Assembly (NCBI GenBank): GCA_910586545.1
Contig: CAJUIQ010000005.1
Location: 1-64,000, forward strand
Length of the DNA: 64,000 nucleotides
Reading direction: 5' to 3'
Origin: an uncultured Eubacteriales bacterium
GTDB lineage: Bacteria > Bacillota > Clostridia > Oscillospirales > CAG-272
A program made the position numbers and the translations under genes. Positions 44,264 to 53,066 of the stretch are shown piece after piece. The notes beneath the pieces were generated by a model. That model was not told the DNA's origin, ran no database searches, and was given only the letters and a program-made list of their open reading frames with translations. Each line of letters begins with the position of its first letter. The stretch's first letter is position 1.

Positions 44264-44297
44264 AAAGAGATTCCTGCTTTGCAGGAATCTCTTTTTT
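44264..44297 (+). terminator. Terminator of paralog 3
   Basis: AAAGAGATTCCTGC/GCAGGAATCTCTTT stem, TTT loop, T-run. Confidence 0.9.
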
Positions 44298-44403
44298 GGA
44301 TGGCTTTCTTTTATTACAAACGTATATTCAAAAACGATGCATTTTGTTCACAAAATAGAAACAATAATTCTGTGATTTTTGTACAAAAAAATCAAAAAAA
44401 TAC

Positions 44404-44432
44404 TTGATTATGTATAACTAATATGGTACAAT
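44404..44432 (+). promoter_or_regulatory. Promoter of paralog 4
   Basis: TTGATT (44404-44409), 17-bp spacer, TACAAT (44427-44432). Confidence 0.7.
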
Positions 44433-44480
44433 AAGCACAGATATACGATAAACTCGTCTATTAATGCAAGGAGAAACCAA

Positions 44481-46658
44481 ATGAAAAAAGCATTATCACT
44501 AGTGTTGTTGCTATCGATGCTGGCAGGGATGCTTAGCATCGGTGCTGCGGCAGGAATGGTAGTAGATGACACATTCACTTTGGGTGACGTAAACGGGGAT
44601 GGAGTTGCCGATCCTACGGACGCGCTGGAAGTGGCCCGCTATCTGGCAGATGTGGAGGGCGCGAGCGTAATACGGGACGCTGCGGATATGGACGCAGACG
44701 GCCAGGTGAGCGCATATGACGCACTGCAGTTTAAAATGTGTATAGCCGGCGCAAAACAATGGTCTGACTACGAGGTTACTGAAGGATACGGCCAAGCGCT
44801 GTATAACTTTACCATTGCAGGCAATTCGATCACTACATATTGTATCGTTGTGCCCGAGGGAACAGATTCTGAAACCAGCAACCTGTACTATGGTGCGGAT
44901 ATGCTGCGTAAGTATACCCGGATGGCAACCGGACACAATATGGAAATCTGTTTTGGTACGCCTTCGACGGAAAATGCCGTCTATTTCCATCAGGAAGATG
45001 AAACCGGCGAGCTTGGCATTGAAGGTTACATCTATGAAGTGAAGGATGGTCAGCTGCATATCTATGGTACCCGCAGAGGTAGTATGTATGCTGCCTATGA
45101 TATCTTGGAAGAATACCTGGGCTATCGGTTCTTCAGTACCGAAGAGTATCGTGTGTATAAGAGCCGTACCTCTGATATTGCAGAAGGTACATATTTCAAG
45201 AAGATTCCTGAACTTGTTTTCCGTATGGCAAGACAGACAGCGGCAGATAACAATGAAGAATTTGCGTTCCCCCGCAGACTGAACGGACGTGGATCTGCGT
45301 TTTCGGATGATGAGCGTCATGGCACGCTGACTGGTGCTCACTTTATCAATGCGCATTCTTTTGGTTATTACTACAGAATGGCTACTGGTCCGGAAGATGC
45401 ACCTACTTTGCAGGAACGTTATCAGCAAGGTGTACAGAGGGATGAATATTCGTGGCAGCCTTGTATGACTGGTGAGGAATCCTACAATCAGATGTTCACC
45501 GGATTGAAGCTGACTATGGATATGATTTTTGTTGAATGGGCTCAAGGCAACAGTAGACCAAGCCATGTATTCCGTAAGGGTACATCTTCCATGTCCTTCT
45601 CTATCTGCGATAACATCAAGGGATATTGTAAGTGTGCGGACTGCTCTACAATCTATGAGACAGATGGCTATGCAGGCGGAAGCGTGTATATTGCTAACCG
45701 TGCGGTAAAGGATATTCAGCAGTATTATCCCGGAATAAAATTGTATTTTATCATATATGATCATATCATTCCGCAAACGATTTTCCCAGACAAGGATCTA
45801 ATCGTATTGTTCTGTGGAACCGGCTGTAATAACCACTTTATTGGCAGCGGCGAATGCGGAGATAATCTTACCTCCCTTGGCGGAAATAATACCTACGATG
45901 AAAAAGCATTGAAAGAGTGGGGAGATATCTGCCGAGATACAGGTGCGGAACTATGGTTCTGGTATTATCCTGTAACCTATCACTACTATCTGATAGGTTG
46001 TCCTAATATCATAAATCTGTACTATGATTACAATTATCTGATCAACGAATGCGGCGTCAGTGGTATATTCTACGAAGGCGGCGGCACGGAGTATAACTTT
46101 GAAACCTTGAAGGAATATCTTGCGATCCGTCTGAACTGGGATCCCGAAATGACGGAAGAAGAATTCTATGATCACATAATGGAATATCTGTACCTGCAAT
46201 ATGGCGAAGGAAACGAAGAGTTGTTTGACTTCATCATGATGCAGAATGAAGCGGGCGACCGTGCGGGATGCTTTATCAACAACTATGACCGTCCTCGTCA
46301 GATGTACGATTTCGAGTATATTGACCAGCATTATGAGGAAATGCGTGCCCTTCTGGTGGCAGCGTTGGAAAAAGCGCAGACAGATGAACAGCGTGATAGA
46401 ATTGAAACGATGATTGCATGTTTTGATTTCCTTGGCCTGTCTTGTGTGCACCACCGCTATTATAAAGGAAATAATGAAGAACTCCGGAAGCTGTACATGG
46501 AGCGGTATGACAACATGTACAACTATATCAAAGACAACGGTATGCGTATTTTCTCGGCAGATGAGCCGTATTCGCTGCCTAGTAGCATCAGTTATACGGA
46601 AGACCCGATGTTCCAGTTCTATGGAGAAGAAAGAGACGGCGTTACCAGATATCCGTAA
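44481..46658 (+). CDS. Secreted dockerin-DUF4838 protein, paralog 4
   Basis: 725 aa, same plan: signal peptide, dockerin at about 33-90, glucuronidase-N-like region, DUF4838-type body (GAHFINAHSF, CKCADCSTIY, ELWFWYYPV, IFYEGGGTEYNFETLKEYL, QNEAGDRAGCF). Closest to paralog 3 overall. AAGGAGAAACCAA precedes the ATG. With paralogs 1-3 it forms a head-to-tail array of independent transcription units. The dockerin should tether it to a cohesin partner, for which the scaffoldin at 57470 is the obvious candidate. Confidence 0.88.
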   Translation: MKKALSLVLLLSMLAGMLSIGAAAGMVVDDTFTLGDVNGDGVADPTDALEVARYLADVEGASVIRDAADMDADGQVSAYDALQFKMCIAGAKQWSDYEVTEGYGQALYNFTIAGNSITTYCIVVPEGTDSETSNLYYGADMLRKYTRMATGHNMEICFGTPSTENAVYFHQEDETGELGIEGYIYEVKDGQLHIYGTRRGSMYAAYDILEEYLGYRFFSTEEYRVYKSRTSDIAEGTYFKKIPELVFRMARQTAADNNEEFAFPRRLNGRGSAFSDDERHGTLTGAHFINAHSFGYYYRMATGPEDAPTLQERYQQGVQRDEYSWQPCMTGEESYNQMFTGLKLTMDMIFVEWAQGNSRPSHVFRKGTSSMSFSICDNIKGYCKCADCSTIYETDGYAGGSVYIANRAVKDIQQYYPGIKLYFIIYDHIIPQTIFPDKDLIVLFCGTGCNNHFIGSGECGDNLTSLGGNNTYDEKALKEWGDICRDTGAELWFWYYPVTYHYYLIGCPNIINLYYDYNYLINECGVSGIFYEGGGTEYNFETLKEYLAIRLNWDPEMTEEEFYDHIMEYLYLQYGEGNEELFDFIMMQNEAGDRAGCFINNYDRPRQMYDFEYIDQHYEEMRALLVAALEKAQTDEQRDRIETMIACFDFLGLSCVHHRYYKGNNEELRKLYMERYDNMYNYIKDNGMRIFSADEPYSLPSSISYTEDPMFQFYGEERDGVTRYP

Positions 46659-46673
46659 CTTTTTGTAAAAATA

Positions 46674-46703
46674 AAAAGATCCGCCTTGGGCGGGTCTTTT
46701 TTT
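46674..46703 (+). terminator. Terminator of paralog 4
   Basis: AAAAGATCCGCC/GGCGGGTCTTTT stem, TTG loop, T-run. Confidence 0.88.
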
Positions 46704-46711
46704 GCAAAGAA

Positions 46712-46755
46712 ACTTTAGTAATTTACTTGACTAAAGTAGAAAGGCGTGCTATACT
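46712..46755 (+). promoter_or_regulatory. his operon promoter P1 with overlapping palindrome
   Basis: TTGACT (46727-46732), 17-bp spacer, TATACT (46750-46755). A perfect inverted repeat ACTTTAGT/ACTAAAGT (46712-46719 and 46730-46737) covers the -35 box, as an operator for a dimeric repressor would. It recalls TrpR-family (YerC/HisR) sites only loosely. Confidence 0.72.
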
Positions 46756-46771
46756 TAGTAGTGTGAGATGC

Positions 46772-46800
46772 TTGCGGAAGTGTTTTGTATGTGGTATAAT
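46772..46800 (+). promoter_or_regulatory. his operon promoter P2
   Basis: TTGCGG (46772-46777), 17-bp spacer, consensus TATAAT (46795-46800). Leader downstream contains a stem-loop AAGCAACTGC/GCAGCTTGCTT (about 46850-46882). No T-box and no His-rich leader peptide were seen. Confidence 0.65.
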
Positions 46801-46922
46801 AAAGAAAAGTTTTATTACATAAACTTCCACACTTTTATTTTTGTATAATAAGCAACTGCAAAACTTGTTTGGCAGCTTGCTTTACTCTATAGAAGATAAT
46901 AAAAAAAGAATGGAGACCCTAC

Positions 46923-48047
46923 ATGACAATTTTAGATTTATTGCGTGAGGAAGAAAAATATATTTTAAAAATGCGGCGTTTGTACGAGCTGTATGGATAT
47001 AAAAAATATAAGATGAGTAAGTTTGAACATTATGATTTGTACCTGGAAAACAAAAGTTTTCTTTCCAGTAGCAATATTCTTACTTTTACAGATGCTGGCG
47101 GAACATTGCTTGCGCTAAAGCCGGATATTACGCTATCTATCGTGAAAAATGCTCCAGAGTCTTTTTTTGAACCAGAAAAGGTGTATTATTGTGAGAATGT
47201 CTATCGCAGCACAGATCAGTCCAGTGGAATCCGGGAGATACTACAGGTGGGCATTGAATATATCGGCGAAATGGATACTTATGCGCAAGCAGAAGTGCTG
47301 GCCTTGGCGGCGAAAAGCCTTCGTGAAATTTCATCTAGTTCCGTGATTGGTATCAGTCATATGGGCTTGGTGACGGCGCTTTTGGATCAGGCAAAATTGG
47401 AGGGAATGGCCAGACGAGAGGTGTTACGTTGTCTGGGCGAAAAGAATGTTCATGAACTTCAGGCAGTGTGCCGGGAAGAGGCCGTTGCAGAAAAAGATAT
47501 AAACAAGCTTACATCCGTTGCAGAAGTTTACGGCCCTTTGCAAGCAAGCCTTGCAAAACTTGCTGATTTGCTTGCAGATACGTCTGCAGGCGATCCCGCG
47601 CGCCTGGCTGTAGATGAGCTGGCGCAGTTATATCAAGTATTGGATGCTGTCGGCTGTGGCACACAATTTGTATTGGACTTTTCTGTGACAAATGATATGG
47701 ACTACTACAATGGAGTTACCTTCCAAGGATTTGTGGATGGAATTCCTGCCCACGTGCTCTCCGGCGGACGATATGATACCCTTGTGAAAAAGTTTGGTAA
47801 ACAAGCGGGCGCTATTGGTTTTGCAATTTATCCGAATCTTTTGGAACAGTTTAGTGAGGATACACGGGACAGCGACCTGGATGTGTTAATTACATATGGC
47901 AGCGCAGATCCTGCCGCCGCTGCCGCAGAAGCCCAGAAACTGACAAATGAAGGCTTGCAGGTGCGTGTGCAGAAAGATACGGTTAGTACTGTTCGCTATA
48001 AAAAACATGTGCGTATGGATAAGAAGGAGGGAGGTGCCGCTATATGA
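46923..48047 (+). CDS. hisZ: ATP phosphoribosyltransferase regulatory subunit
   Basis: 374-aa class II synthetase-like protein that activates the short HisG and mediates histidine feedback. Motif 2-like region TLLALKPDITLSIVK ... YYCENVYRSTDQSSGIREILQVGIE is a HisRS paralog signature; the synthetase anticodon domain is absent. First gene of the ten-gene his operon; GGAG precedes the ATG and the stop overlaps hisG by ATGA. Confidence 0.93.
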   Translation: MTILDLLREEEKYILKMRRLYELYGYKKYKMSKFEHYDLYLENKSFLSSSNILTFTDAGGTLLALKPDITLSIVKNAPESFFEPEKVYYCENVYRSTDQSSGIREILQVGIEYIGEMDTYAQAEVLALAAKSLREISSSSVIGISHMGLVTALLDQAKLEGMARREVLRCLGEKNVHELQAVCREEAVAEKDINKLTSVAEVYGPLQASLAKLADLLADTSAGDPARLAVDELAQLYQVLDAVGCGTQFVLDFSVTNDMDYYNGVTFQGFVDGIPAHVLSGGRYDTLVKKFGKQAGAIGFAIYPNLLEQFSEDTRDSDLDVLITYGSADPAAAAAEAQKLTNEGLQVRVQKDTVSTVRYKKHVRMDKKEGGAAI

Positions 48048-48679
48048 GAAAGTTGAATATTGCTCTCCCTAAAGGAAGACTTGGAGAAAAAGCATATAAG
48101 ATTTTTGCAGACATTGGATATGGCTGCCCGGAAATTTTGGAAGACAGTCGGAAACTTATTTTTGAAAATTCGGAAAACGGCGTCTGTTATTTTTGGGCTA
48201 AACCCTCTGATGTAGCTATTTATGTGGAACGCGGCGCAGCCGATGTAGGCATTGTTGGCAAGGATATCCTTCTGGAAGGCGGTCATGATGTATATGAACT
48301 GGCCGACTTGCAGATGGGAAAATGCAGAATGGCAGTAGCTGGTAAAAAGGGGATGCAGCCCAGTGGTGAAAGAACAATCCGCGTTGCTACAAAGTTTCCC
48401 CATATTGCCAGAGATTTTTATGACAAAAAAGGCTTGGATATTGATATCATCAAGCTGAATGGATCCATCGAAATTGCGCCTCTATTGGGACTATCCGACG
48501 TAATCGTGGATATCGTGGAGACAGGAAAAACCTTGTACGAAAACAATTTAGAGCCTTATGAAACCATTGTGCCAATTAGTGCGCGGTTGGTAGCCAATAA
48601 AGCAAGCTTCCAGTTTAAAAATGCTGAAATTTTTGCCATGACAGAAAAAATTCAAAAAGCGATTGCAGAAAGGGAATAA
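48044..48679 (+). CDS. hisG: ATP phosphoribosyltransferase, short form
   Basis: First step of histidine synthesis (ATP + PRPP to phosphoribosyl-ATP). 211 aa, the HisG-S form that needs HisZ, which is encoded just upstream. Motifs NIALPKGRLGEKAYKIF, RGAADVGIVGKDIL and the PRPP loop DVIVDIVETGKTL. Strong AAGGAGGGAGG site inside the hisZ end. Confidence 0.96.
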   Translation: MRKLNIALPKGRLGEKAYKIFADIGYGCPEILEDSRKLIFENSENGVCYFWAKPSDVAIYVERGAADVGIVGKDILLEGGHDVYELADLQMGKCRMAVAGKKGMQPSGERTIRVATKFPHIARDFYDKKGLDIDIIKLNGSIEIAPLLGLSDVIVDIVETGKTLYENNLEPYETIVPISARLVANKASFQFKNAEIFAMTEKIQKAIAERE

Positions 48680-48682
48680 GGA

Positions 48683-49969
48683 ATGATACGCATTATGGAA
48701 TACGCTCAGTGCGCAGAGGAAATTCTCAACCGCAGCATTCGGATGGTAGATCCGGCAGTGGAACGCGCTGTAGCGGAGATCATCCAAAATGTGCAGACGG
48801 AGGGAGACGCCGCTCTGCTGGCATATACAGAAAAGTTTGATAGGGCAAGTCTGGAGAGCCTTGCTGTCAGTGAGAGCGAAATCGAAGAAGCTGTAGCCGC
48901 TATGGATCCCAAGTACCTTCAGATTTTGCGGGAAGCGAAAGAGCGAATCTGGGCGTTTCATGCCAATCAAAAGCGCAGCGGATTTGTTCTGACCGGTACT
49001 GCCGGAGAAGTGCTTGGACAGCGCGTGATCCCTATGGAACGCGTAGGCCTATATGTACCTGGCGGTACGGCAGCCTATCCTTCTTCTGTGTTAATGAATT
49101 GTATTCCTGCCCAGATTGCCGGGGTTGGGGAAATTGTGATGGTAACCCCACCAGGACAGGATGGAAAAATCAATCCGGTAATACTTGCAGCGGCAAAAAT
49201 CGGCGGCGTACAGAAAATTTTTAAAGTTGGAGGGGCCCAGGCTGTGGCCGCACTTGCATATGGTACACAGTCCGTTCCCCGAGTAGATAAAATTGTAGGC
49301 CCCGGAAATCGGTATGTAGCGGAGGCTAAACGTCAGGTTTTTGGCGCAGTGGCGATTGATATGATTGCTGGGCCAAGCGAAATCTTGGTAATTGCCGATG
49401 GCGCATCGAATCCGGTGCATGTAGCTGCGGACCTTCTGTCTCAGGCGGAACATGATGTGTGTGCTTCAGCAGTTTTGGTTACGGACAGTAAAGAGCTGGC
49501 TGAGCAGGTGGCCCAGGAATTGGAGCGGCAGATTCCACTGCTGGAGAGACGGGATATTGCACGACGCTCTATTGACGACAACGGGAAAATTATCATTGCT
49601 GATTCCATCTGTCAAGCAGTAGAAATTTCTAACGCCTTAGCGCCGGAACATTTGGAGATTTGTACAGATGCTCCCTTTGATTATCTTGGTCAGATAAAGC
49701 ATGCTGGAAGTGTGTTCCTGGGAAGATACTGCCCTGAGGCACTGGGTGATTATTTTGCGGGACCCAACCACACTCTTCCTACCAGCGGAACAGCCCGTTT
49801 TTCCAGCCCTTTATCCGTAGATGATTTTGTAAAGAAAACCCAATTTACCTATTATACGAAGGAAGCTTTGGAGCCGGTTTTTGAAAAGGTCGGATTTTTT
49901 GCGGATCAGGAGGGGCTTGGCGCCCATGCGAACTCTGCACGCATTCGTTTTGCAGAAGATCAGAAGTAA
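48683..49969 (+). CDS. hisD: Histidinol dehydrogenase
   Basis: Last two oxidation steps, L-histidinol to L-histidine, NAD-dependent and zinc-bound. 428 aa. Motifs GLYVPGGTAAYPSSVLMN, KIVGPGNRYVAEAKRQVFG, DMIAGPSEILVIAD, SQAEHDVCASAVLVT and the Zn/substrate region ALGDYFAGPNHTLPTSGTARF are intact. 3 bp after hisG. Confidence 0.97.
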   Translation: MIRIMEYAQCAEEILNRSIRMVDPAVERAVAEIIQNVQTEGDAALLAYTEKFDRASLESLAVSESEIEEAVAAMDPKYLQILREAKERIWAFHANQKRSGFVLTGTAGEVLGQRVIPMERVGLYVPGGTAAYPSSVLMNCIPAQIAGVGEIVMVTPPGQDGKINPVILAAAKIGGVQKIFKVGGAQAVAALAYGTQSVPRVDKIVGPGNRYVAEAKRQVFGAVAIDMIAGPSEILVIADGASNPVHVAADLLSQAEHDVCASAVLVTDSKELAEQVAQELERQIPLLERRDIARRSIDDNGKIIIADSICQAVEISNALAPEHLEICTDAPFDYLGQIKHAGSVFLGRYCPEALGDYFAGPNHTLPTSGTARFSSPLSVDDFVKKTQFTYYTKEALEPVFEKVGFFADQEGLGAHANSARIRFAEDQK

Positions 49970-49982
49970 AAGTTGAGGAAGC

Positions 49983-51041
49983 ATGAGCAGATTTTTAAGC
50001 GAGCGTTTTGCTGAATTGGAACCGTATACGCCGGGAGAGCAGCCGCAAGACCGGGTATATATCAAACTTAATACCAACGAATCTCCGTATCCTCCCTCCC
50101 CACAGGTACTGGAAGCGGTAAATCGAGAACAGGTATCTTTGCTGAACTTGTATCCGGACCCTACTTGCCATGTGCTGCGGGAAAAGCTTGCAGATACGTA
50201 TGGCGTTGAAGCGGAAAACGTATTCGTTACTAATGGATCAGATGACATTCTCAATATGGCATTTATGGCCTTTTGTGATCGGGAGCATGGAATTGCATTT
50301 CCAGATATCACCTATGGATTTTATTCCGTATATGGGCAATTTCATGGTGTTCCATGCCATGTGGTTCCACTGACAGAGGATTACCGCATCCATGTGCCGG
50401 ATTATGAAAATATTGGTATGCATATCGTAATTGCCAATCCCAATGCGCCTACAGGAATTGCCCTTCCATTAAATGCGATTGAAAAAATTGTTCGGAGTAA
50501 TCCGGATCATGTGATTATGATCGATGAAGCCTATGTGGATTTTGGAGCAGACTCCGCTCTATCCCTAGTGGGGCGCTATGAAAATCTATTGGTAATACGC
50601 ACGTATTCTAAGTCCCGTTCTTTGGCTGGAGCCCGTCTAGGATTTGCTGTCGGCAGCAGGGAATTAATTCAGGACTTGGAACGGATTAAATACTGTATGA
50701 ACCCCTATGATGTAAACCGATTAACGCAGATTGCCGGAATTGCATGTTTGGAGTCAGATACATATTATAAGACAAATGCAGAAAATGTTATGCAGGTACG
50801 GGAGTATACAACAAAAGCTTTGAAGGATAGGGGATTTGTGGTACTGCCGTCAAATGCCAATTTTGTATTTGCGAGAAAGCCCGGGATAGAGGGAGAAGCG
50901 ATTTACCAACAGTTGCGCGCAGGTGGTGTGTTGGTCCGCTGGTTTAGTGGGGCGCGTATCCGAGACTTTGTTCGGATCACCATTGGAACCAAGGAACAGA
51001 TGGACCAACTGTTGTCTGTTTTAGATAATGAAAGAAGTTAG
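49983..51041 (+). CDS. hisC: Histidinol-phosphate aminotransferase
   Basis: PLP enzyme (fold type I), 352 aa. IKLNTNESPYPPSP at the N-terminus, IDEAYVDFG, and the PLP lysine in RTYSKSRSLAGARLGFAVG; the C-terminal Arg lies in FVRITIGT. Within the his operon between hisD and hisB. Confidence 0.95.
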   Translation: MSRFLSERFAELEPYTPGEQPQDRVYIKLNTNESPYPPSPQVLEAVNREQVSLLNLYPDPTCHVLREKLADTYGVEAENVFVTNGSDDILNMAFMAFCDREHGIAFPDITYGFYSVYGQFHGVPCHVVPLTEDYRIHVPDYENIGMHIVIANPNAPTGIALPLNAIEKIVRSNPDHVIMIDEAYVDFGADSALSLVGRYENLLVIRTYSKSRSLAGARLGFAVGSRELIQDLERIKYCMNPYDVNRLTQIAGIACLESDTYYKTNAENVMQVREYTTKALKDRGFVVLPSNANFVFARKPGIEGEAIYQQLRAGGVLVRWFSGARIRDFVRITIGTKEQMDQLLSVLDNERS

Positions 51042-51102
51042 ATATAAAAAGACAAGTAGGGCATAGACATGCAGATATACTAAGGAAGGTATGGTCATAA
51101 AA

Positions 51103-51690
51103 ATGCGCGTTGGAGAAATTAGCAGAAAAACAAAAGAAACAGATATCCGATTAAAACTATGCCTAGATGGCACAGGTCAGGCACAGATCGATACAGGCGT
51201 GGGCTTTTTGGATCACATGCTTACTCTGTTTGCCGCCCATGGTCGGTTTGATTTAAATCTCACTTGCAAAGGAGATTTGCAGGTGGACTGTCATCATACG
51301 GTGGAAGATATCGGCATCTGTCTAGGTAAGGCGTTTGCCGAAGCGCTGGGAGATATGGCGGGTATTTATCGCTATGGAAATATTACGCTTCCTATGGATG
51401 AAGCGCTTATCTTGTGCGCTGCCGATTTTTCGGGGCGTGCGCATCTTTCCTATACAGTACAATTGCGTGCAAAAAAAGTGGGATTGTTTGATACGGAACT
51501 GGTGCAGGAGTTTATGCTAGCATTCGTGCGCAATGCCGGATTGACTCTTCATGTACAGCAGTTGGCTGGTTCCAATACGCATCATATCATTGAAGGAATT
51601 TTTAAAGCGCTGGGTCGAACCCTGCGCCGCTGTGTTGCGATAGATCCCCAAATGGTTGGAGAGATTCCTTCCACTAAAGGAGTGCTGTGA
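51103..51690 (+). CDS. hisB: Imidazoleglycerol-phosphate dehydratase
   Basis: Monofunctional Mn-dependent dehydratase, 195 aa. Metal-binding motifs GVGFLDHMLTLFAAHG, DCHHTVEDIGICLG and the second-half copy GSNTHHIIEGIFKALGRTL. The start at 51103 gives the family's usual MRVGEISRKTKET; AAGGAAGG is 13 nt away, and the ATG at 51091 is only 1 nt from it, so the start is moderately certain. Phosphatase is provided by hisK. Confidence 0.94.
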   Translation: MRVGEISRKTKETDIRLKLCLDGTGQAQIDTGVGFLDHMLTLFAAHGRFDLNLTCKGDLQVDCHHTVEDIGICLGKAFAEALGDMAGIYRYGNITLPMDEALILCAADFSGRAHLSYTVQLRAKKVGLFDTELVQEFMLAFVRNAGLTLHVQQLAGSNTHHIIEGIFKALGRTLRRCVAIDPQMVGEIPSTKGVL

Positions 51691-51691
51691 T

Positions 51692-52309
51692 ATGATTGCC
51701 ATTGTAGATTACGGAGTCGGGAATTTATTTTCTTTAAAGTCGTCGTTTGCCTATATTGGAGCAGAAGCGATTGTAACTGGAGACCGGCAGCGTATCGAAT
51801 CATGTGATCGGATTATTTTGCCGGGCGTGGGTGCTTTTGGAGATGCGGCACAAAAGCTACGGGAGGCAGGACTGGATCAGGTAGTGATTCGTGAGGCTGA
51901 GAAAGGAAAACCTCTGCTGGGTATCTGCCTGGGTATGCAGCTTCTTTTTGACAAAAGTCTAGAATATGGTGAATATACGGGACTTGGGCTGATCCCTGGG
52001 AAAATTGTTCCTATGCGCGGCGTTGTGCCGGATACATATAAAGTACCACATATTGGTTGGAATGCACTGCGTTTTCCGAAGGAGAAGCCATGCAGCCCTT
52101 TATTTAAGAATGTTCAGGAAGGGGATCATGTATATTTTGTGCACTCCTATTATGCAGCAGAGTGCGATTCTTGGGTCAGCGCGTGGACAGAATATGGTGC
52201 GCTTGTGACGGCGGCTGCAGAAAATAAAAATGTGTTTGGCACCCAATTTCATCCAGAAAAAAGCGGAGCGGTGGGGCTAAAAATACTAAAAGCCTTTTGT
52301 GAAATCTAA
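51692..52309 (+). CDS. hisH: Imidazole glycerol phosphate synthase, glutaminase subunit
   Basis: Class I glutamine amidotransferase giving NH3 to HisF. 205 aa. MIAIVDYGVGNLFSL, oxyanion strand LPGVGAFGDAAQ, nucleophile elbow LLGICLGMQLLF (Cys), and FGTQFHPEKSG (His, Glu). ATG 51692 sits one base after the hisB stop with AAAGGAG upstream. Confidence 0.96.
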   Translation: MIAIVDYGVGNLFSLKSSFAYIGAEAIVTGDRQRIESCDRIILPGVGAFGDAAQKLREAGLDQVVIREAEKGKPLLGICLGMQLLFDKSLEYGEYTGLGLIPGKIVPMRGVVPDTYKVPHIGWNALRFPKEKPCSPLFKNVQEGDHVYFVHSYYAAECDSWVSAWTEYGALVTAAAENKNVFGTQFHPEKSGAVGLKILKAFCEI

Positions 52310-52330
52310 TGGGAGTATGGAGAGAAAAGC

Positions 52331-53053
52331 ATGAATCTGTTTCCGGCAATTGACTTATATGAGGGAAAAGCAGTCCGCTTGGTAAAAGGGGACTATGCGC
52401 AGATGACCATTTACAGCGAACATCCGGAGGAACTAGGCGTGGAGTTTCGCTGTGCTGGTGCAAGGTACCTGCATACGGTGGATTTAGAAGGAGCGAAGGA
52501 TGGAACCACGCCAAATTTGGCAGTGGTAGAAAAATTGGTGGCGACCAGCGGATTGAAGGTGCAGGTAGGCGGAGGTATCCGCAACCCGGAAATCGTGCGA
52601 CGCTATTTGGATGCCGGTGTACACCGTGTAATTATAGGGACGGCTGCGGTAACCGATCCTTTGTTTTTGCAGGAAATGGTAGACAGATATGGTGAAAGAA
52701 TTGCGGTGGGCGTAGATGTGCGAGACGGAATGGCGGCTATCCGCGGTTGGCAGGAGAAAAGCGCGCTAACTTGTGACGCGCTTTTTCGGCGGTTGACTGA
52801 GGCAGGCGTACAAACGGTAATCTGCACGGATATTTCCAAAGACGGGATGCTTGCTGGGCCTAATATGGAAATGTATAAAAGTCTTTCGGAAAAATACTCC
52901 GTGCGTCTTATCGCTTCTGGTGGGGTTACTACGCTGGAAGACGTGAAAAAACTGCGGGATATGCATTTATACGGAGCAATTTTAGGGAAAGCCATCTATA
53001 CAGGTACGATTGATTTGGCGGCGGCAGTGCTGGCTTGTCAGGGCGTACTTTAA
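52331..53053 (+). CDS. hisA: ProFAR isomerase
   Basis: 240-aa beta/alpha barrel converting ProFAR to PRFAR. FPAIDLYEGKAVRL (catalytic Asp in strand 1), VQVGGGIRN, IIGTAAVTDP, VGVDVRDG, DISKDGMLAGPN (second catalytic Asp) and IASGGVTTLED are present. Followed 13 bp later by hisF. Confidence 0.96.
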   Translation: MNLFPAIDLYEGKAVRLVKGDYAQMTIYSEHPEELGVEFRCAGARYLHTVDLEGAKDGTTPNLAVVEKLVATSGLKVQVGGGIRNPEIVRRYLDAGVHRVIIGTAAVTDPLFLQEMVDRYGERIAVGVDVRDGMAAIRGWQEKSALTCDALFRRLTEAGVQTVICTDISKDGMLAGPNMEMYKSLSEKYSVRLIASGGVTTLEDVKKLRDMHLYGAILGKAIYTGTIDLAAAVLACQGVL

Positions 53054-53066
53054 TGGGAGTATATTG

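Noticed and set aside
44511..45776. 421-codon open frame antisense to dockerin-DUF4838 paralog 4
   Set aside because: Same reason; matching antisense frames in the other paralogs are interrupted, so there is no selection on the frame.
37268..46658. Four-fold repeat considered as CRISPR or transposon array
   Set aside because: Units are 2.2-kb complete genes with promoters and terminators, not short spaced repeats; no transposase or terminal repeats seen.
51091..51102. ATG at 51091 as the hisB start
   Set aside because: Only 1 nt from the AAGGAAGG site; 51103 matches the family N-terminus, though spacing there is long.
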